From: Dactylosporangium vinaceum
Lineage (GTDB): Bacteria; Actinomycetota; Actinomycetes; Mycobacteriales; Micromonosporaceae
Direction: 5' to 3'
DNA: 64,000 bases
Assembly: GCF_019904175.1 (NCBI RefSeq)
Contig: NZ_CP061913.1
Span: forward strand, 5,084,001 to 5,148,000
Shown here: positions 1 to 7,976 of the stretch, one piece after another
Layout of the letters: the number at the start of each line of letters is the position of its first letter
Position numbering within the stretch: position 1 is the first letter of the stretch
Position numbers and translations under genes: made by a program
The notes under the pieces: generated by a model
The model's database searches: none
What the model saw: only the letters and a program-made list of their open reading frames with translations
Told to the model about the DNA's origin: nothing

Positions 1-1
1 G

Positions 2-472
2 TATGTCGCGAACCGAAAACAGGCGCTGTACCGCGTCGCGTACCACCTGTTGGGCGACCGTGACCGGGCCGACGACGCGGTGCAGACGACGCTGACCGTG
101 CTCTATGCGCGGTGGGGACGGGTGCACGAGATCGAGAACCTCGACGGATACGTGCACACGATGGTCGTGCGCGAGTCCCTGCGCGACAGGCGGCGCTGGC
201 TGGCGTGGGTGCGGCTGTCACCGGCGACGCCGGACGTGCCCGTCGCGTCGGCGGACCCCGAGGTCGAGCAGCGGATGCTCCTGCGGGCGGCGCTGCGCAA
301 ACTGCCCGAACGGCAACGGACAGTGCTCGTGCTGCGGTTCCTGTGCGACCTGCCGGTGCTGGAGGTCGCCGCCCTGCTCGGGCTGGCCGAGGGCACGGTC
401 AAGGCGCACACGAACCGAGGACTCGAAGCGCTCCGGCGCCAGATCGGCACCAATGCGGAGGTGGCGGCATGA
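2..472 (+). CDS. SigE-family RNA polymerase sigma factor (5' end outside window)
   Basis: ECF-type sigma-70 factor that would direct RNA polymerase to a dedicated promoter set. The frame is open to the first bases of the window, so the N-terminus is missing; 156 residues are visible. They begin inside region 2 (ALYRVAYHLLGD, ADDAVQTTL) and reach region 4, with PERQRTVLVLRF and the helix-turn-helix ending EGTVKAHTNRGLEALRR. This is the layout of the SigE (SanT-like) family common in actinomycetes. The stop codon overlaps the next start as ATGA, so the downstream membrane protein is translationally coupled and may act as its regulator (inference). Family assignment is secure; the target regulon is unknown. 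Confidence 0.88.
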   Translation, partial: YVANRKQALYRVAYHLLGDRDRADDAVQTTLTVLYARWGRVHEIENLDGYVHTMVVRESLRDRRRWLAWVRLSPATPDVPVASADPEVEQRMLLRAALRKLPERQRTVLVLRFLCDLPVLEVAALLGLAEGTVKAHTNRGLEALRRQIGTNAEVAA

Positions 473-1665
473 CTTCGAACCCGTTCGCCATGCTCGTTCG
501 TGAGGATGTTCCCGAGAGCCGGGTGGCGCTCGACGCCGTCATCGCCGGCGGCCGGGCCCGGGTGCGCCGGCGCCGGGCCGTGACCGTGGGGGCCGCGGCC
601 GTCGCCGTGGTGCTGGTCGCCGGTGGTGTCGCGCTGGCCGCGGCCGGGGCCGATCCGGTTCGCCCGGCTCCGGCGCCGGCCCAGTCCGCGCCGTCCGCTG
701 CGCCGTCCCGCTCGGCGGCGCCGGCGTGCGAGCCGGTCCGCATCGCCGGGCTCGACCGGCCGGTGGGCATCGCTGTCGATGCCTCAGGGCAATATCTCGT
801 GGGTACCCCGGAAGCGTTCGACGGCAGCCTGACGCTCGTCGGCCCGAAGGGACCGCGCACGTTGCGGGTGACCAAGGGGCTCATGCCGTCCGGCATCAAC
901 GGCAGCGGCGTGATCGTCGGCAACGTCACCAGCACCGCCGACATGGACGGGTACGTCGTCGAGAACGACACGTCGACCCGCCTCGGCCTGCCGGCGGGTG
1001 CGCTGAACGTGCGGGCCGGCGCGATCAACGACGCCGGCGACGTCGTCGGTGACGCCCGCATGCCCGGCAACCGGTTCCGGGCCGTGGTCTGGCGATACCA
1101 CCAGTGGAGCCAGCCGCAGCTGCTGGCCACGCCCAGCGGCGGCGTCGCCGGTGGCCAGTCGGCCGCGTACGGCATCGCGGCGGACGGGCGGATCGTCGGC
1201 AACGTCGGCAACGGCGCCACGCCGTACCTGTGGAAGCCCGACGGCACCGGTGCGCCCCTGCCGGTCCCGGCCGGCAAGCCCGGCGGGAACGCGGCGCGGA
1301 TCGTGGGCGACTGGGCCGACGGCGCCGTCAACTACACGGCCGCCACCGTCACGCTGCCCAGCGGGCGGCGGGTCGGCCGGGGCGAGCCCACGTGGGTCCG
1401 CTGGAACCTGCGCACCGGCGAGGTGAAGGTGGTGGAGGCGGGGCATCCGTTCATGGGCGCCGCGGGCCTGCTGCCGGACGGCCGGGTGGTGGTCAACTTG
1501 CACGACCACGCCGCGGTGTGGTCCGACGCCGGCGTCACGCGGCTGTCCCTGCCCGAGGGCAGCACCCAGGTCGAGATCGCCGGGGCCGCGGGTGACGGCA
1601 CGATCGTCGGCTACGCGGTCGGCGATGGTGACGCGCGCGCGGCGTACCGCTGGAACTGCGGGTAG
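469..1665 (+). CDS. membrane-anchored extracytoplasmic protein with HAF-like repeats, partner of the sigma factor
   Basis: 398-residue protein with a basic cytoplasmic stretch (RARVRRRRAV), one membrane helix at about residues 43-62, an Ala/Pro/Ser linker and a large outer domain. That domain carries repeated GIN..G.VVG-type motifs (GINGSGVIVGN, AINDAGDVVGD, GIAADGRIVGN, AAGDGTIVGY), as in HAF-repeat or beta-propeller-like extracellular proteins. The ATG overlaps the sigma factor stop. An anti-sigma or signal-sensing role is inferred from coupling and topology only; no zinc-binding anti-sigma motif (HxxxCxxC) is present. The start was chosen for the ATGA overlap; the same frame is open far upstream but only as a shadow of the sigma gene. 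Confidence 0.75.
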   Translation: MTSNPFAMLVREDVPESRVALDAVIAGGRARVRRRRAVTVGAAAVAVVLVAGGVALAAAGADPVRPAPAPAQSAPSAAPSRSAAPACEPVRIAGLDRPVGIAVDASGQYLVGTPEAFDGSLTLVGPKGPRTLRVTKGLMPSGINGSGVIVGNVTSTADMDGYVVENDTSTRLGLPAGALNVRAGAINDAGDVVGDARMPGNRFRAVVWRYHQWSQPQLLATPSGGVAGGQSAAYGIAADGRIVGNVGNGATPYLWKPDGTGAPLPVPAGKPGGNAARIVGDWADGAVNYTAATVTLPSGRRVGRGEPTWVRWNLRTGEVKVVEAGHPFMGAAGLLPDGRVVVNLHDHAAVWSDAGVTRLSLPEGSTQVEIAGAAGDGTIVGYAVGDGDARAAYRWNCG

Positions 1666-1673
1666 ACGCGGCG

Positions 1674-1702
1674 AAGGCCGGCCACCAACGGTGGCCGGCC
1701 TT
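1674..1702. terminator. bidirectional hairpin terminator
   Basis: Perfect 13-bp inverted repeat (AAGGCCGGCCACC, loop AAC, GGTGGCCGGCCTT) between the convergent genes ending at 1665 and 1726. The arms begin with AA and end with TT, so it can work in both directions. Confidence 0.8.
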
Positions 1703-1725
1703 GAGCCAGGGGTGAGCCGGTGGTG

Positions 1726-2145
1726 CTAGTTGGAGGCGACGCCCAGCTGGCCCTCGCCGCCGTGAAACTCGGTGCCCGAGGCGAAGGAGGCGTCGAAGCG
1801 CTGCTGGAGGGCGTCGAGCTCGCCGAACTCGGCCTGGTGCGAGGACTCGCTGCCCTCGGCGGCGAAGACGTGGTCGTCCACCGACGCGTCGTGGCTGTAG
1901 TTGGTGTAGTCGTCCGACTCGTAGTGCACGGCGGCCGGCTGGTCGTACTCGACGTGGTGACCCTGCGAGAAGTCGGTCGACTCCTGCGCGTGGTGGTCGT
2001 TCTCGTAGACCCCGAACTGCGACTGCGCGTCGGCCTCGCTGCCGTGCGCCTGGTGCAGCTGGTCCAGACCGTCGTGCTGCTCACCCGCCTCGTAGTGGCC
2101 GTAGTCCACGTCGTGGCCCGTGTCGCCCATGTCGTAGTCGCTCAT
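1726..2145 (-). CDS. acidic, histidine-rich low-complexity protein, function unknown
   Basis: 139 residues with extreme composition: about 14 His, many Asp/Glu/Tyr/Gln, a single Arg, and no Lys, Cys or Trp. No signal peptide or membrane helix is seen; the chain looks largely disordered until a short helical stretch (FGELDALQQRFDASFA) near residue 115. A GGGGAG ribosome site lies 5 nt before the ATG, and third codon positions are almost all G/C, so it is a real gene. His/acid clusters could bind divalent metal, but nothing in the sequence proves this. It stands alone, between two sigma-factor operons, and converges on the first at a shared terminator. Confidence 0.7.
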   Translation of the reverse strand: MSDYDMGDTGHDVDYGHYEAGEQHDGLDQLHQAHGSEADAQSQFGVYENDHHAQESTDFSQGHHVEYDQPAAVHYESDDYTNYSHDASVDDHVFAAEGSESSHQAEFGELDALQQRFDASFASGTEFHGGEGQLGVASN

Positions 2146-2355
2146 CGTGCGCTCCCCTGGAAGTCGTTGTCGCTGTTGAGAAGAACGTTACGGGGATCCC
2201 GTAGGGGTTGAATCCCGGAAACGTGCCACCACCGCCGCCCGCATCCGGGGCGGACGTCGTGGGTCCGGCGCGGACGCCTGCCGGCTCGCCGGCGGGCTCC
2301 GGCACGGCTGCGGGGCGGCGCCGGTGGGTGGGGCCGGCGGGCCGGGTGGGTGGTG

Positions 2356-2369
2356 CGGAAAAGTTTCCG
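2356..2369. promoter_or_regulatory. palindrome upstream of second sigma factor gene
   Basis: CGGAAA-AG-TTTCCG is a perfect 6-bp dyad about 44 nt before the GTG of the sigma factor gene, in an otherwise G-rich stretch. It is a candidate operator or part of a -35 region (inference). No clear -10 box is seen. Confidence 0.35.
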
Positions 2370-2412
2370 GCGGGCGGTCAACACGGGGGGCGGGGCGGGG
2401 ACTCTCAGTGGT

Positions 2413-2919
2413 GTGACGTTCGAGGAGTACGTGGCCGCGCGCGGGCCGGCGCTCGTGCGGTTCGCGGCGCTGCTGACCGGCGACCAGCATCGGGCCGAGG
2501 ACCTGGTGCAGGATGCGCTGACCAAGGCGTACCTGCGCTGGGGCCGTATCCGGCGCGGCGACGACCCGGACGTGTACCTGCGGCGGCTGGTCCTCAACGC
2601 CTCCCGCTCGTGGTGGCGGCGGCTGCGCAATCGTGAGGTCGTCGACATCGTCGATGTCGACGAGCCCAGGTTGATGTTCGTCAACGGCGACGACTCGGCG
2701 GCCCTCGACACCGGGGCGGCCGAGCGGGACGCGCTGTGGCGGCTGATCCGGGCCCTGCCCGAGCAGCAGCGGGCCGTCGTCGTCCTGCGCTATTACGAGG
2801 ACCTCGACGACACCACGATCGCCCGGATTCTCGACTGCAGTGCGGTCACCGTCCGTACCCACGCGATGCGGGCGCTGCACCGCCTGCGCGCCGCTTACCA
2901 GGAGGCGACGACCTCATGA
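2413..2919 (+). CDS. SigE-family RNA polymerase sigma factor
   Basis: 168-residue ECF sigma factor. Region 2 begins at the N-terminus (TFEEYVAARGPALVRFAALL, AEDLVQDALTKAYLRWGRI) and region 4 is near residues 110-165 (PEQQRAVVVLRYYEDLDDTT, then SAVTVRTHAMRALHRLR). The GTG at 2413 is preferred over the upstream GTG at 2350 because the family normally starts with (F)xEFVAARxPAL. Its stop overlaps the following ATG (ATGA). It is a second, only distantly similar paralogue of the sigma factor at the left edge, and both are followed by a coupled membrane protein. Confidence 0.9.
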   Translation: MTFEEYVAARGPALVRFAALLTGDQHRAEDLVQDALTKAYLRWGRIRRGDDPDVYLRRLVLNASRSWWRRLRNREVVDIVDVDEPRLMFVNGDDSAALDTGAAERDALWRLIRALPEQQRAVVVLRYYEDLDDTTIARILDCSAVTVRTHAMRALHRLRAAYQEATTS

Positions 2920-3905
2920 CCGACCTCGAGACGCGGATCGCGGACGTGCTGGCCGACCGGGCTGCGAAGGCGTCGGCGCCGGGCGGGCTGGCCGAGCGGG
3001 CCACCCGGCGCGGGAAGCGCATCCGGCGGCGCCGGCTCGTCGTCGGTACCGCCGCGATCGTCGCGTTGCTCGTGCTCGTGCCGTTCACGGGGCGCTCGAC
3101 CGGCACGACGCTGCCGGCCGCGCCCGGGGGCGCCGACGCCGCGATCGGCAGCGACCGCGGGCTGCTGCACTTCGATGTCGATCTGGGCCGGCTCCCGTCC
3201 ACATTGACCGATCGCATCACCGTCACCGAGTGGGTGTCCGGCGACGGCTACGAGCGGTTCGTCGGCCAGGACGACGAGCGCAAGCCGATCGTCACCATCT
3301 GGCTCACCGGCTCGGCCGCGCGGGCCGACGACTTCAACTCGATGGCCAACGGGGGCTCGACCCGCAACCTGCGCTGGCAGCGCGGCGGTGTCGAGGGCCT
3401 GACGGTGCTCGGCTCGGCCGACCGGGACCTGCTGCCGAAGGTCGCCGACGCCGTCCGGCTGGGCGCGACCCAGCGCTGCGTGATGCCGATCCACCTGTCC
3501 GAGCTGCCCGCGGGCGGCCGCTGGACCGAGTGCCAGACGGCGATCCGCCGGTCACCGGGTGCGGCGTCGCTGTGGGTGTACTCCGGTCTGACGCTGCGCC
3601 GCGCCGACGACCGCACGGTGTTCATCTGGGCCGACAGCGACCAGGGCGCGACCGCCGGCCCGTCGGCGTTCGCCGCGGACCGCGAGGTGGCCGGCCGCCC
3701 CGCGATGTGGCGCAGCGGCTCCGGCGCGTTCGCGAACGGCCTGTGGATCACCGACTTCGCCGGCATCGACCTGTACGTGAGCAACTACGAGTCGGGCCCG
3801 GCCGACTGGTTCACCCCGGACGAGGCCGGCTGGTACGCCACCCGCCTCACCCCGAGCCCGGACCTGAACGACCCCGCCACCTGGCCCCGCCGGGCCGTGG
3901 GCTGA
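2916..3905 (+). CDS. single-pass membrane protein, coupled partner of sigma factor
   Basis: 329 residues. The N-terminus is short and cytoplasmic with a cluster of basic residues (RGKRIRRRRL), followed by one hydrophobic helix (about residues 45-62, VGTAAIVALLVLVPF) and a roughly 260-residue outer domain with no family I recognise. The ATG overlaps the sigma stop by ATGA. The topology is that of actinobacterial anti-sigma-like partners, but the zinc-anti-sigma motif is absent. The same design as the 469-1665 gene with unrelated outer sequence suggests two sensor modules on one scheme. Function unproven. Confidence 0.7.
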   Translation: MTDLETRIADVLADRAAKASAPGGLAERATRRGKRIRRRRLVVGTAAIVALLVLVPFTGRSTGTTLPAAPGGADAAIGSDRGLLHFDVDLGRLPSTLTDRITVTEWVSGDGYERFVGQDDERKPIVTIWLTGSAARADDFNSMANGGSTRNLRWQRGGVEGLTVLGSADRDLLPKVADAVRLGATQRCVMPIHLSELPAGGRWTECQTAIRRSPGAASLWVYSGLTLRRADDRTVFIWADSDQGATAGPSAFAADREVAGRPAMWRSGSGAFANGLWITDFAGIDLYVSNYESGPADWFTPDEAGWYATRLTPSPDLNDPATWPRRAVG

Positions 3906-3986
3906 GCTCCGCCGCCGCGGTCCGCCGGCTCGCGGCCTCGTGGGGCCGGCGCCGGCCGGGACGTGTCCGGCCCGCAGCGCCCCGGC

Positions 3987-4454
3987 CTACCGGAGCACCG
4001 ATGGCGGCCCGTCGGTGCTCCGGTTCTCGATGCGGTCGATCAGCTGACGGCTCCAGGCGTGGATGGCGGCGGACTGCTCGGGGGTGGCGGGCTCGAAGAA
4101 GTACCGCCGAATGTTCTGGCCATGACCCACGACGGCCTGCTCGACGATGCTGCGGCCCTTGGCCGTCAGGCCGATGCCGGTCCGCCGGCCGGCGGCGTCG
4201 GTCGTGCGCTCCACGAGCTCGCGGTGCTCCATCCGGGTGAGCTGGTGCGCGACCCGGCTCTTGTCCCAGTCGAGGGATTCGGCCAGCTCGCCGACCCGCA
4301 GCCGGCCGCCGTCGGCGCGCTGGAGCGACACGAGCACGCTGAACTCCGCCTTGGAGATGCCGTAGTCGCGCTGCAGGAGTCCGTCCAGTTCGCGGATCAG
4401 CAGCCGCTGGGCGTGCATCCAGTCGTTCCAGAGCGCCCACTCCTCGGGTTCCAT
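3987..4454 (-). CDS. MarR-family transcriptional regulator
   Basis: 155-residue winged-helix repressor. The recognition region RVGELAESLDWDKSRVAHQ and the wing (RTTDAAGRRTGIGLTAKGR) are clear. The ATG lies 6 nt after a TACGAT box (minus strand, 4461-4466), which predicts leaderless transcription. Two 18-bp palindromes sit just upstream, one next to its own promoter and one before the divergent oxidoreductase, so it very likely represses itself and that gene. The ligand is unknown; MarR proteins of this type often respond to phenolics or oxidants (family knowledge). Confidence 0.9.
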   Translation of the reverse strand: MEPEEWALWNDWMHAQRLLIRELDGLLQRDYGISKAEFSVLVSLQRADGGRLRVGELAESLDWDKSRVAHQLTRMEHRELVERTTDAAGRRTGIGLTAKGRSIVEQAVVGHGQNIRRYFFEPATPEQSAAIHAWSRQLIDRIENRSTDGPPSVLR

Positions 4455-4471
4455 GACGGCATCGTACCGCC

Positions 4472-4489
4472 GAGTTGACGCATCAACTC
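4472..4489. promoter_or_regulatory. MarR operator 1
   Basis: GAGTTGACGCATCAACTC, a 7-bp dyad with a 4-nt centre. It lies directly upstream of the TACGAT -10 box of the MarR gene, where a repressor would block its promoter. Confidence 0.75.
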
Positions 4490-4500
4490 GCGGCGGCCTA

Positions 4501-4518
4501 GAGTTGACACGTCAACTC
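4501..4518. promoter_or_regulatory. MarR operator 2
   Basis: GAGTTGACACGTCAACTC, an 8-bp dyad sharing the GAGTTGA half-site with operator 1; the centres are 29 bp apart. It lies 17 nt before the ATG of the divergent oxidoreductase and just before its GGAGG ribosome site. Confidence 0.75.
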
Positions 4519-4534
4519 GAATGCTGGAGGGCCA

Positions 4535-5575
4535 ATGCGAAGCACTGTCGTGGTGATCGGCGGCGGGTACGGGGGCGCCCTCGCCGCCAAGCTGCTCGAC
4601 GCCGAGGCCGACGTCACGCTCATCGATCCGAGGGAGGGGTTCGTCAACGCCGCCGCGCAGCTGCGTGCGCTGACCCGGCCGGACTGGGCGCCGAACGCCT
4701 TCTTCCCGTACGGCGCGCTGCTCGATCGGGGCCGGGTCCTGCGCGACCGCGCGGTTTCGGTCGACCCGCGGGGCGTCACGCTGGCCTCGGGCGGGCGGGT
4801 CGAGGCCGATCACCTGGTGCTGGCCACCGGGTCCGGGTACCCGTACCCGGCCAAGCCCCGCGACACGTCGACGAGCATCGCCCAGCAGCTCGACGACCTG
4901 CGCGTGACGCACCGGGAGCTGGCCGCGGCGGCCCGGGTGCAGATCATCGGGGCCGGGCCGGTCGGGCTGGAGCTGGCCGGGGAGATCAAGGAGGTGTGGC
5001 CGGACAAGTCCGTGGTCGTCGTCGACCGCGGCGGGCCGCTGCTGCCCGGGTTCCTGCCGGAGGTGCGGGCCGCGCTGCACCGGCAGCTGGACGCGCTCGG
5101 CATCGCACTGCGCCCGGAGCCCGGCGCCGCCGACCTCACGTTCCGGGCGCACGGGGTGCGGGTCGACACCGGATACCTGGCCGACGGGCGCCTCGCGCGG
5201 CCGACTGCGCACGGGACGGTACACGTGACGGAGCTTCTGCAGTTGCCCGGACATGAGCACGTGCATGCGATAGGTGACGTCGCCGCGCTGCCCGATCCGA
5301 AGATGGCGTCCTACGCGATGATCCACGCCGAGATCGCGGCCCGGAACATCCTCGGCGACCGCACGGTCTACACGCCGTCGCCCGAGCGGCGGATCCTGCT
5401 GCCGCTCGGCACCCGCGGCGGGGTCGGTCAGCTGCCGGTGCCCGGTGGCGGGGTCGCGGCGGCCACGCCCGCGGTGGTCGTCGAGCGCAAGGGCGCCGAC
5501 CTGTTCACGGCCCGGTTCGCGGCCTGGTTCAACGCATCATCGGCGGGGGCGGCGGCGCGTTCGGCGGGGGCGTGA
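4535..5575 (+). CDS. FAD-dependent pyridine-nucleotide oxidoreductase (NDH-2/AIF-like)
   Basis: 346 residues. The N-terminal FAD-binding Rossmann motif is VVVIGGGYGGALAAKLL, the central NAD(P)H-binding motif VQIIGAGPVGLELAGEI (about residue 135), and the flavin-contacting ATG/GD motifs are VLATGSGYPY and VHAIGDVAALP. No redox-active CxxC is present, so it is NDH-2/AIF-like rather than a disulfide reductase. GGAGG lies 4 nt before the ATG. Divergent from, and probably repressed by, the MarR gene. Physiological acceptor unknown. The 3' end overlaps the convergent LRR gene by 47 bp. Confidence 0.85.
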   Translation: MRSTVVVIGGGYGGALAAKLLDAEADVTLIDPREGFVNAAAQLRALTRPDWAPNAFFPYGALLDRGRVLRDRAVSVDPRGVTLASGGRVEADHLVLATGSGYPYPAKPRDTSTSIAQQLDDLRVTHRELAAAARVQIIGAGPVGLELAGEIKEVWPDKSVVVVDRGGPLLPGFLPEVRAALHRQLDALGIALRPEPGAADLTFRAHGVRVDTGYLADGRLARPTAHGTVHVTELLQLPGHEHVHAIGDVAALPDPKMASYAMIHAEIAARNILGDRTVYTPSPERRILLPLGTRGGVGQLPVPGGGVAAATPAVVVERKGADLFTARFAAWFNASSAGAAARSAGA

Positions 5576-7097
5576 CGAGCGGGTTGCCGGAGACGTCGAG
5601 GAAGGTCAGGCCGGTGAGGCCGGTGAACGATCCGGGCAGCTCGGTGAGCTGGTTGTCGCGCAGGTCGAGGGTCTGCAGGGCGGCCAGCTCACCGAACCAG
5701 CCGGGCAGCCGGGCGAACCGGTTCTCGCACAGCGACAGGCCGGTGAGGGCCGTGAGCCGGCGGGCCGGGGCGGGCAGGTCGGCGAGCCGGTTGGCGCCCA
5801 GGTCGAGCTGGGTGAGGTGGACCAGGTTGCCGATGCTCGCGGGCAGGGCGGTCAGCTGGTTGTGGCTCGCCCGGACCGCGGTGAGCGCGGTGAGCTCGCC
5901 GAGCCAGTCCGGCAGCGCGGTGAGCCGGTTGTGGTCGAGGAACAGCCAGGTGAGACCGGTGAGGCCGCGCAGCGCGGCCGGCAGTTCGGCGAGCTGATTG
6001 CCGGCCAGGTCGAGCTGCGTGAGGTTCGTGAGCCCGCCCAGCCATCCGCCAAGTGTCGTGAGACGGTTGGCCGCCACCAGCAGCTCGGTGAGCCCGGTGA
6101 GCGCCCCCATGGTCTCGGGCAGGTCCGCCAGCTCGTTGCCCCAGAGCGCGAGCCGGGTCAGCCGGGTGCAGTGGCCGATGGCCGGCGGCAGCGCGCTGAG
6201 CCGATTGCCCTGCGCCCGCAGCTCGGTGAGGCCGGCCAGCCCGCCGATCGTCGCCGGCAGCGCGGTCAACCGGTTGTGCGCCACGTCGAGCGTCTCCAGC
6301 GCGGCCAGGTCCCCGATCGACTCCGGCAGCCGCGTGAGCCGGTTCTGGGCCAGCTCCAGCACGGCCAGCCCGGCGAGCCTCCCCACCGACGACGGCAGCT
6401 CGGCCAGCTCGTTGCTCGACAGCCGGAGCTCTCGCAGCCCGGCCACGTCCCCGATCGAGTCCGGCAACCGCACGAGCCGGTTGTGGTCCAGCTCCAACTT
6501 CGTTACATGCCGGAGCGTCTCGGGTACTGCCCGCAGCTCGTTGCCGCCGAGGAGCAGATCGGTGAGCCGGGTCAGCTTCCCGATGGTCGCCGGCAGCGCG
6601 CCGAGCCGGTTGGAGGCCACCTCCAGGCGGGTCAGCGCGGCAAGGTCGCCGATCGTGTCCGGCAGCTCGGTCAGCCGGTTGCCCGACAGCCGCAGCTCGA
6701 CGAGCCGCGTGAGGTTGCCGATGGCCGGCGGCAGCGCGTCGAGCCGGTTGCCGGCCAGGTCCAGGCGGACGAGCGTCGTGAGCAGGCCGACCGTGCCCGG
6801 CAGGCGGGCGAGACCGTTGCCCCACAGCCGCAGCACCCGCAGGTTGGGCAGGAGCGCGACCACACCCGGGAAGTCGGTGAACCGGTTGTCGTCCAGGTCC
6901 AGCTCGGTGAGGGCGGTCAGCTCCTCCAGCCAGCCCGGCAGCTCGGCGAGCCGGCACCCGGTCAGCTTCAGGCCCGTCAGCCCGGTGAGCTCGCGGACCG
7001 GCTCCGGCAGCCCGCGCAGCCGCCGCCCGGACAGGTCCAGGACCGGCTCGCCGCCCGCCCGGACGGCGGCGATGAGCCTGTCGATCGATCGGCGCAC
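5529..7097 (-). CDS. leucine-rich repeat protein, about 22 repeats
   Basis: 522 residues, almost wholly LRRs of about 23 residues with consensus LTxLxLxxNxLxxLPxxIGxL. I count 22 units, one shortened by about two residues near the middle (the VTKLELDHNRLVRLP unit). No signal peptide, membrane helix or enzymatic domain is visible; the C-terminus ends in a proline tract (PPPNAPPPPPMM). A GTG at 7097 gives a clean start (MRRSIDRLIAAV); the frame remains open upstream but there runs antisense to the hydrolase gene. LRR arrays act as binding surfaces; the partner is unknown. The 69-bp DNA periodicity makes this gene prone to repeat-number change. Confidence 0.85.
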   Translation of the reverse strand: MRRSIDRLIAAVRAGGEPVLDLSGRRLRGLPEPVRELTGLTGLKLTGCRLAELPGWLEELTALTELDLDDNRFTDFPGVVALLPNLRVLRLWGNGLARLPGTVGLLTTLVRLDLAGNRLDALPPAIGNLTRLVELRLSGNRLTELPDTIGDLAALTRLEVASNRLGALPATIGKLTRLTDLLLGGNELRAVPETLRHVTKLELDHNRLVRLPDSIGDVAGLRELRLSSNELAELPSSVGRLAGLAVLELAQNRLTRLPESIGDLAALETLDVAHNRLTALPATIGGLAGLTELRAQGNRLSALPPAIGHCTRLTRLALWGNELADLPETMGALTGLTELLVAANRLTTLGGWLGGLTNLTQLDLAGNQLAELPAALRGLTGLTWLFLDHNRLTALPDWLGELTALTAVRASHNQLTALPASIGNLVHLTQLDLGANRLADLPAPARRLTALTGLSLCENRFARLPGWFGELAALQTLDLRDNQLTELPGSFTGLTGLTFLDVSGNPLVTPPPNAPPPPPMMR

Positions 7098-7108
7098 ACC
7101 ACGAAGGC

Positions 7109-7114
7109 TAGGCT
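7109..7114 (+). promoter_or_regulatory. leaderless -10 box (TAGGCT)
   Basis: TAGGCT, 7 nt before the GTG at 7122, in a 24-bp gap between divergent genes. This spacing leaves no room for a ribosome site and predicts transcription starting at the start codon. Confidence 0.6.
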
Positions 7115-7121
7115 CGGTCGC

Positions 7122-7976
7122 GTGACCACGGAGTTCGGGGTGGAGCTCGGCGACGGGCGGCTGCTGCACGCGTACGACACCGGCGGCGACGGGGCGGTCG
7201 TCTACTGGCACCACGGCACGCCCAACATCGGCGAGCCGCCGGTGCCGCTGTTCGACGCGGCCGAGCGGCTGGGCCTGCGCTTCCTGTCGCACTCCCGGCC
7301 GGGCTACGGCGCGTCGACGCCGGCGGCGGGCCGCAGCATCGCCGACGTCGCCGGCGACGTGGCCGCGGTCGCCGACGCGGCCGGGGTGGAGCGGTTCGCC
7401 GTGATGGGGCACTCGGGCGGCGGCGCGCACGCGCTGGCCTGCGCCGCGCTGCTGCCGGAGCGGGTGGTGGCGGCGGTGGGCATCTCCGGCCTGGCACCGT
7501 TCGAGCCGTCGACGGCTGAGGGCTTCGACTGGTACGCGGGGATGGCCGACGGCGCCGCCGACTCCCTGCGGGCCGCCCGGGAGGGCCGCGCGGCCAAGGA
7601 GCGCGCGCTGGGCGCGGCCACCGGCGAGGAGGACATCGGCTTCCAGGCGGCGGACTGGGAGGCGCTGGAGACGGACTGGGCGTGGTTCGACCAGATCGTG
7701 CCGCCGGCGCTGGTGATGGGGCCGGGCGGCCTGATCGACGACGACCTGGCGAGCGCGGGGGCCTGGGGCTTCGACCCGGCGGTGATCAGCCGCCCGGTGC
7801 TGCTGGTGCACGGGGCGATCGACCGGATGGTGCCGGCGTCGCACAGCACCTGGCTGGCGCAGCGGATCCCGGGCGCGCAGCTGCGGATCGTCCCGGACGC
7901 CGGGCACATCACGGCGATGCGCCAGGGTGCCGCGGCGCTCGAATGGCTTCGCGGATTCCTCGTCGCCTCCGCTTGA
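7122..7976 (+). CDS. alpha/beta hydrolase
   Basis: 284 residues with the alpha/beta-hydrolase fold. It has the oxyanion region HHGTPNIGEPP, nucleophile elbow GHSGGGAHAL (Ser about residue 92), a late acid in LLVHGAIDRMVP and catalytic His in PDAGHITAM. The substrate cannot be told from sequence. GTG start with a leaderless TAGGCT box. Its final codons and stop form the first unit of the tandem repeat that follows. Confidence 0.88.
   Translation: MTTEFGVELGDGRLLHAYDTGGDGAVVYWHHGTPNIGEPPVPLFDAAERLGLRFLSHSRPGYGASTPAAGRSIADVAGDVAAVADAAGVERFAVMGHSGGGAHALACAALLPERVVAAVGISGLAPFEPSTAEGFDWYAGMADGAADSLRAAREGRAAKERALGAATGEEDIGFQAADWEALETDWAWFDQIVPPALVMGPGGLIDDDLASAGAWGFDPAVISRPVLLVHGAIDRMVPASHSTWLAQRIPGAQLRIVPDAGHITAMRQGAAALEWLRGFLVASA

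Noticed and set aside
5445-7121. Plus-strand frame opposite the LRR gene leading into the hydrolase
   Set aside because: Its 23-residue periodicity mirrors the LRR repeats on the other strand, so it is a shadow.
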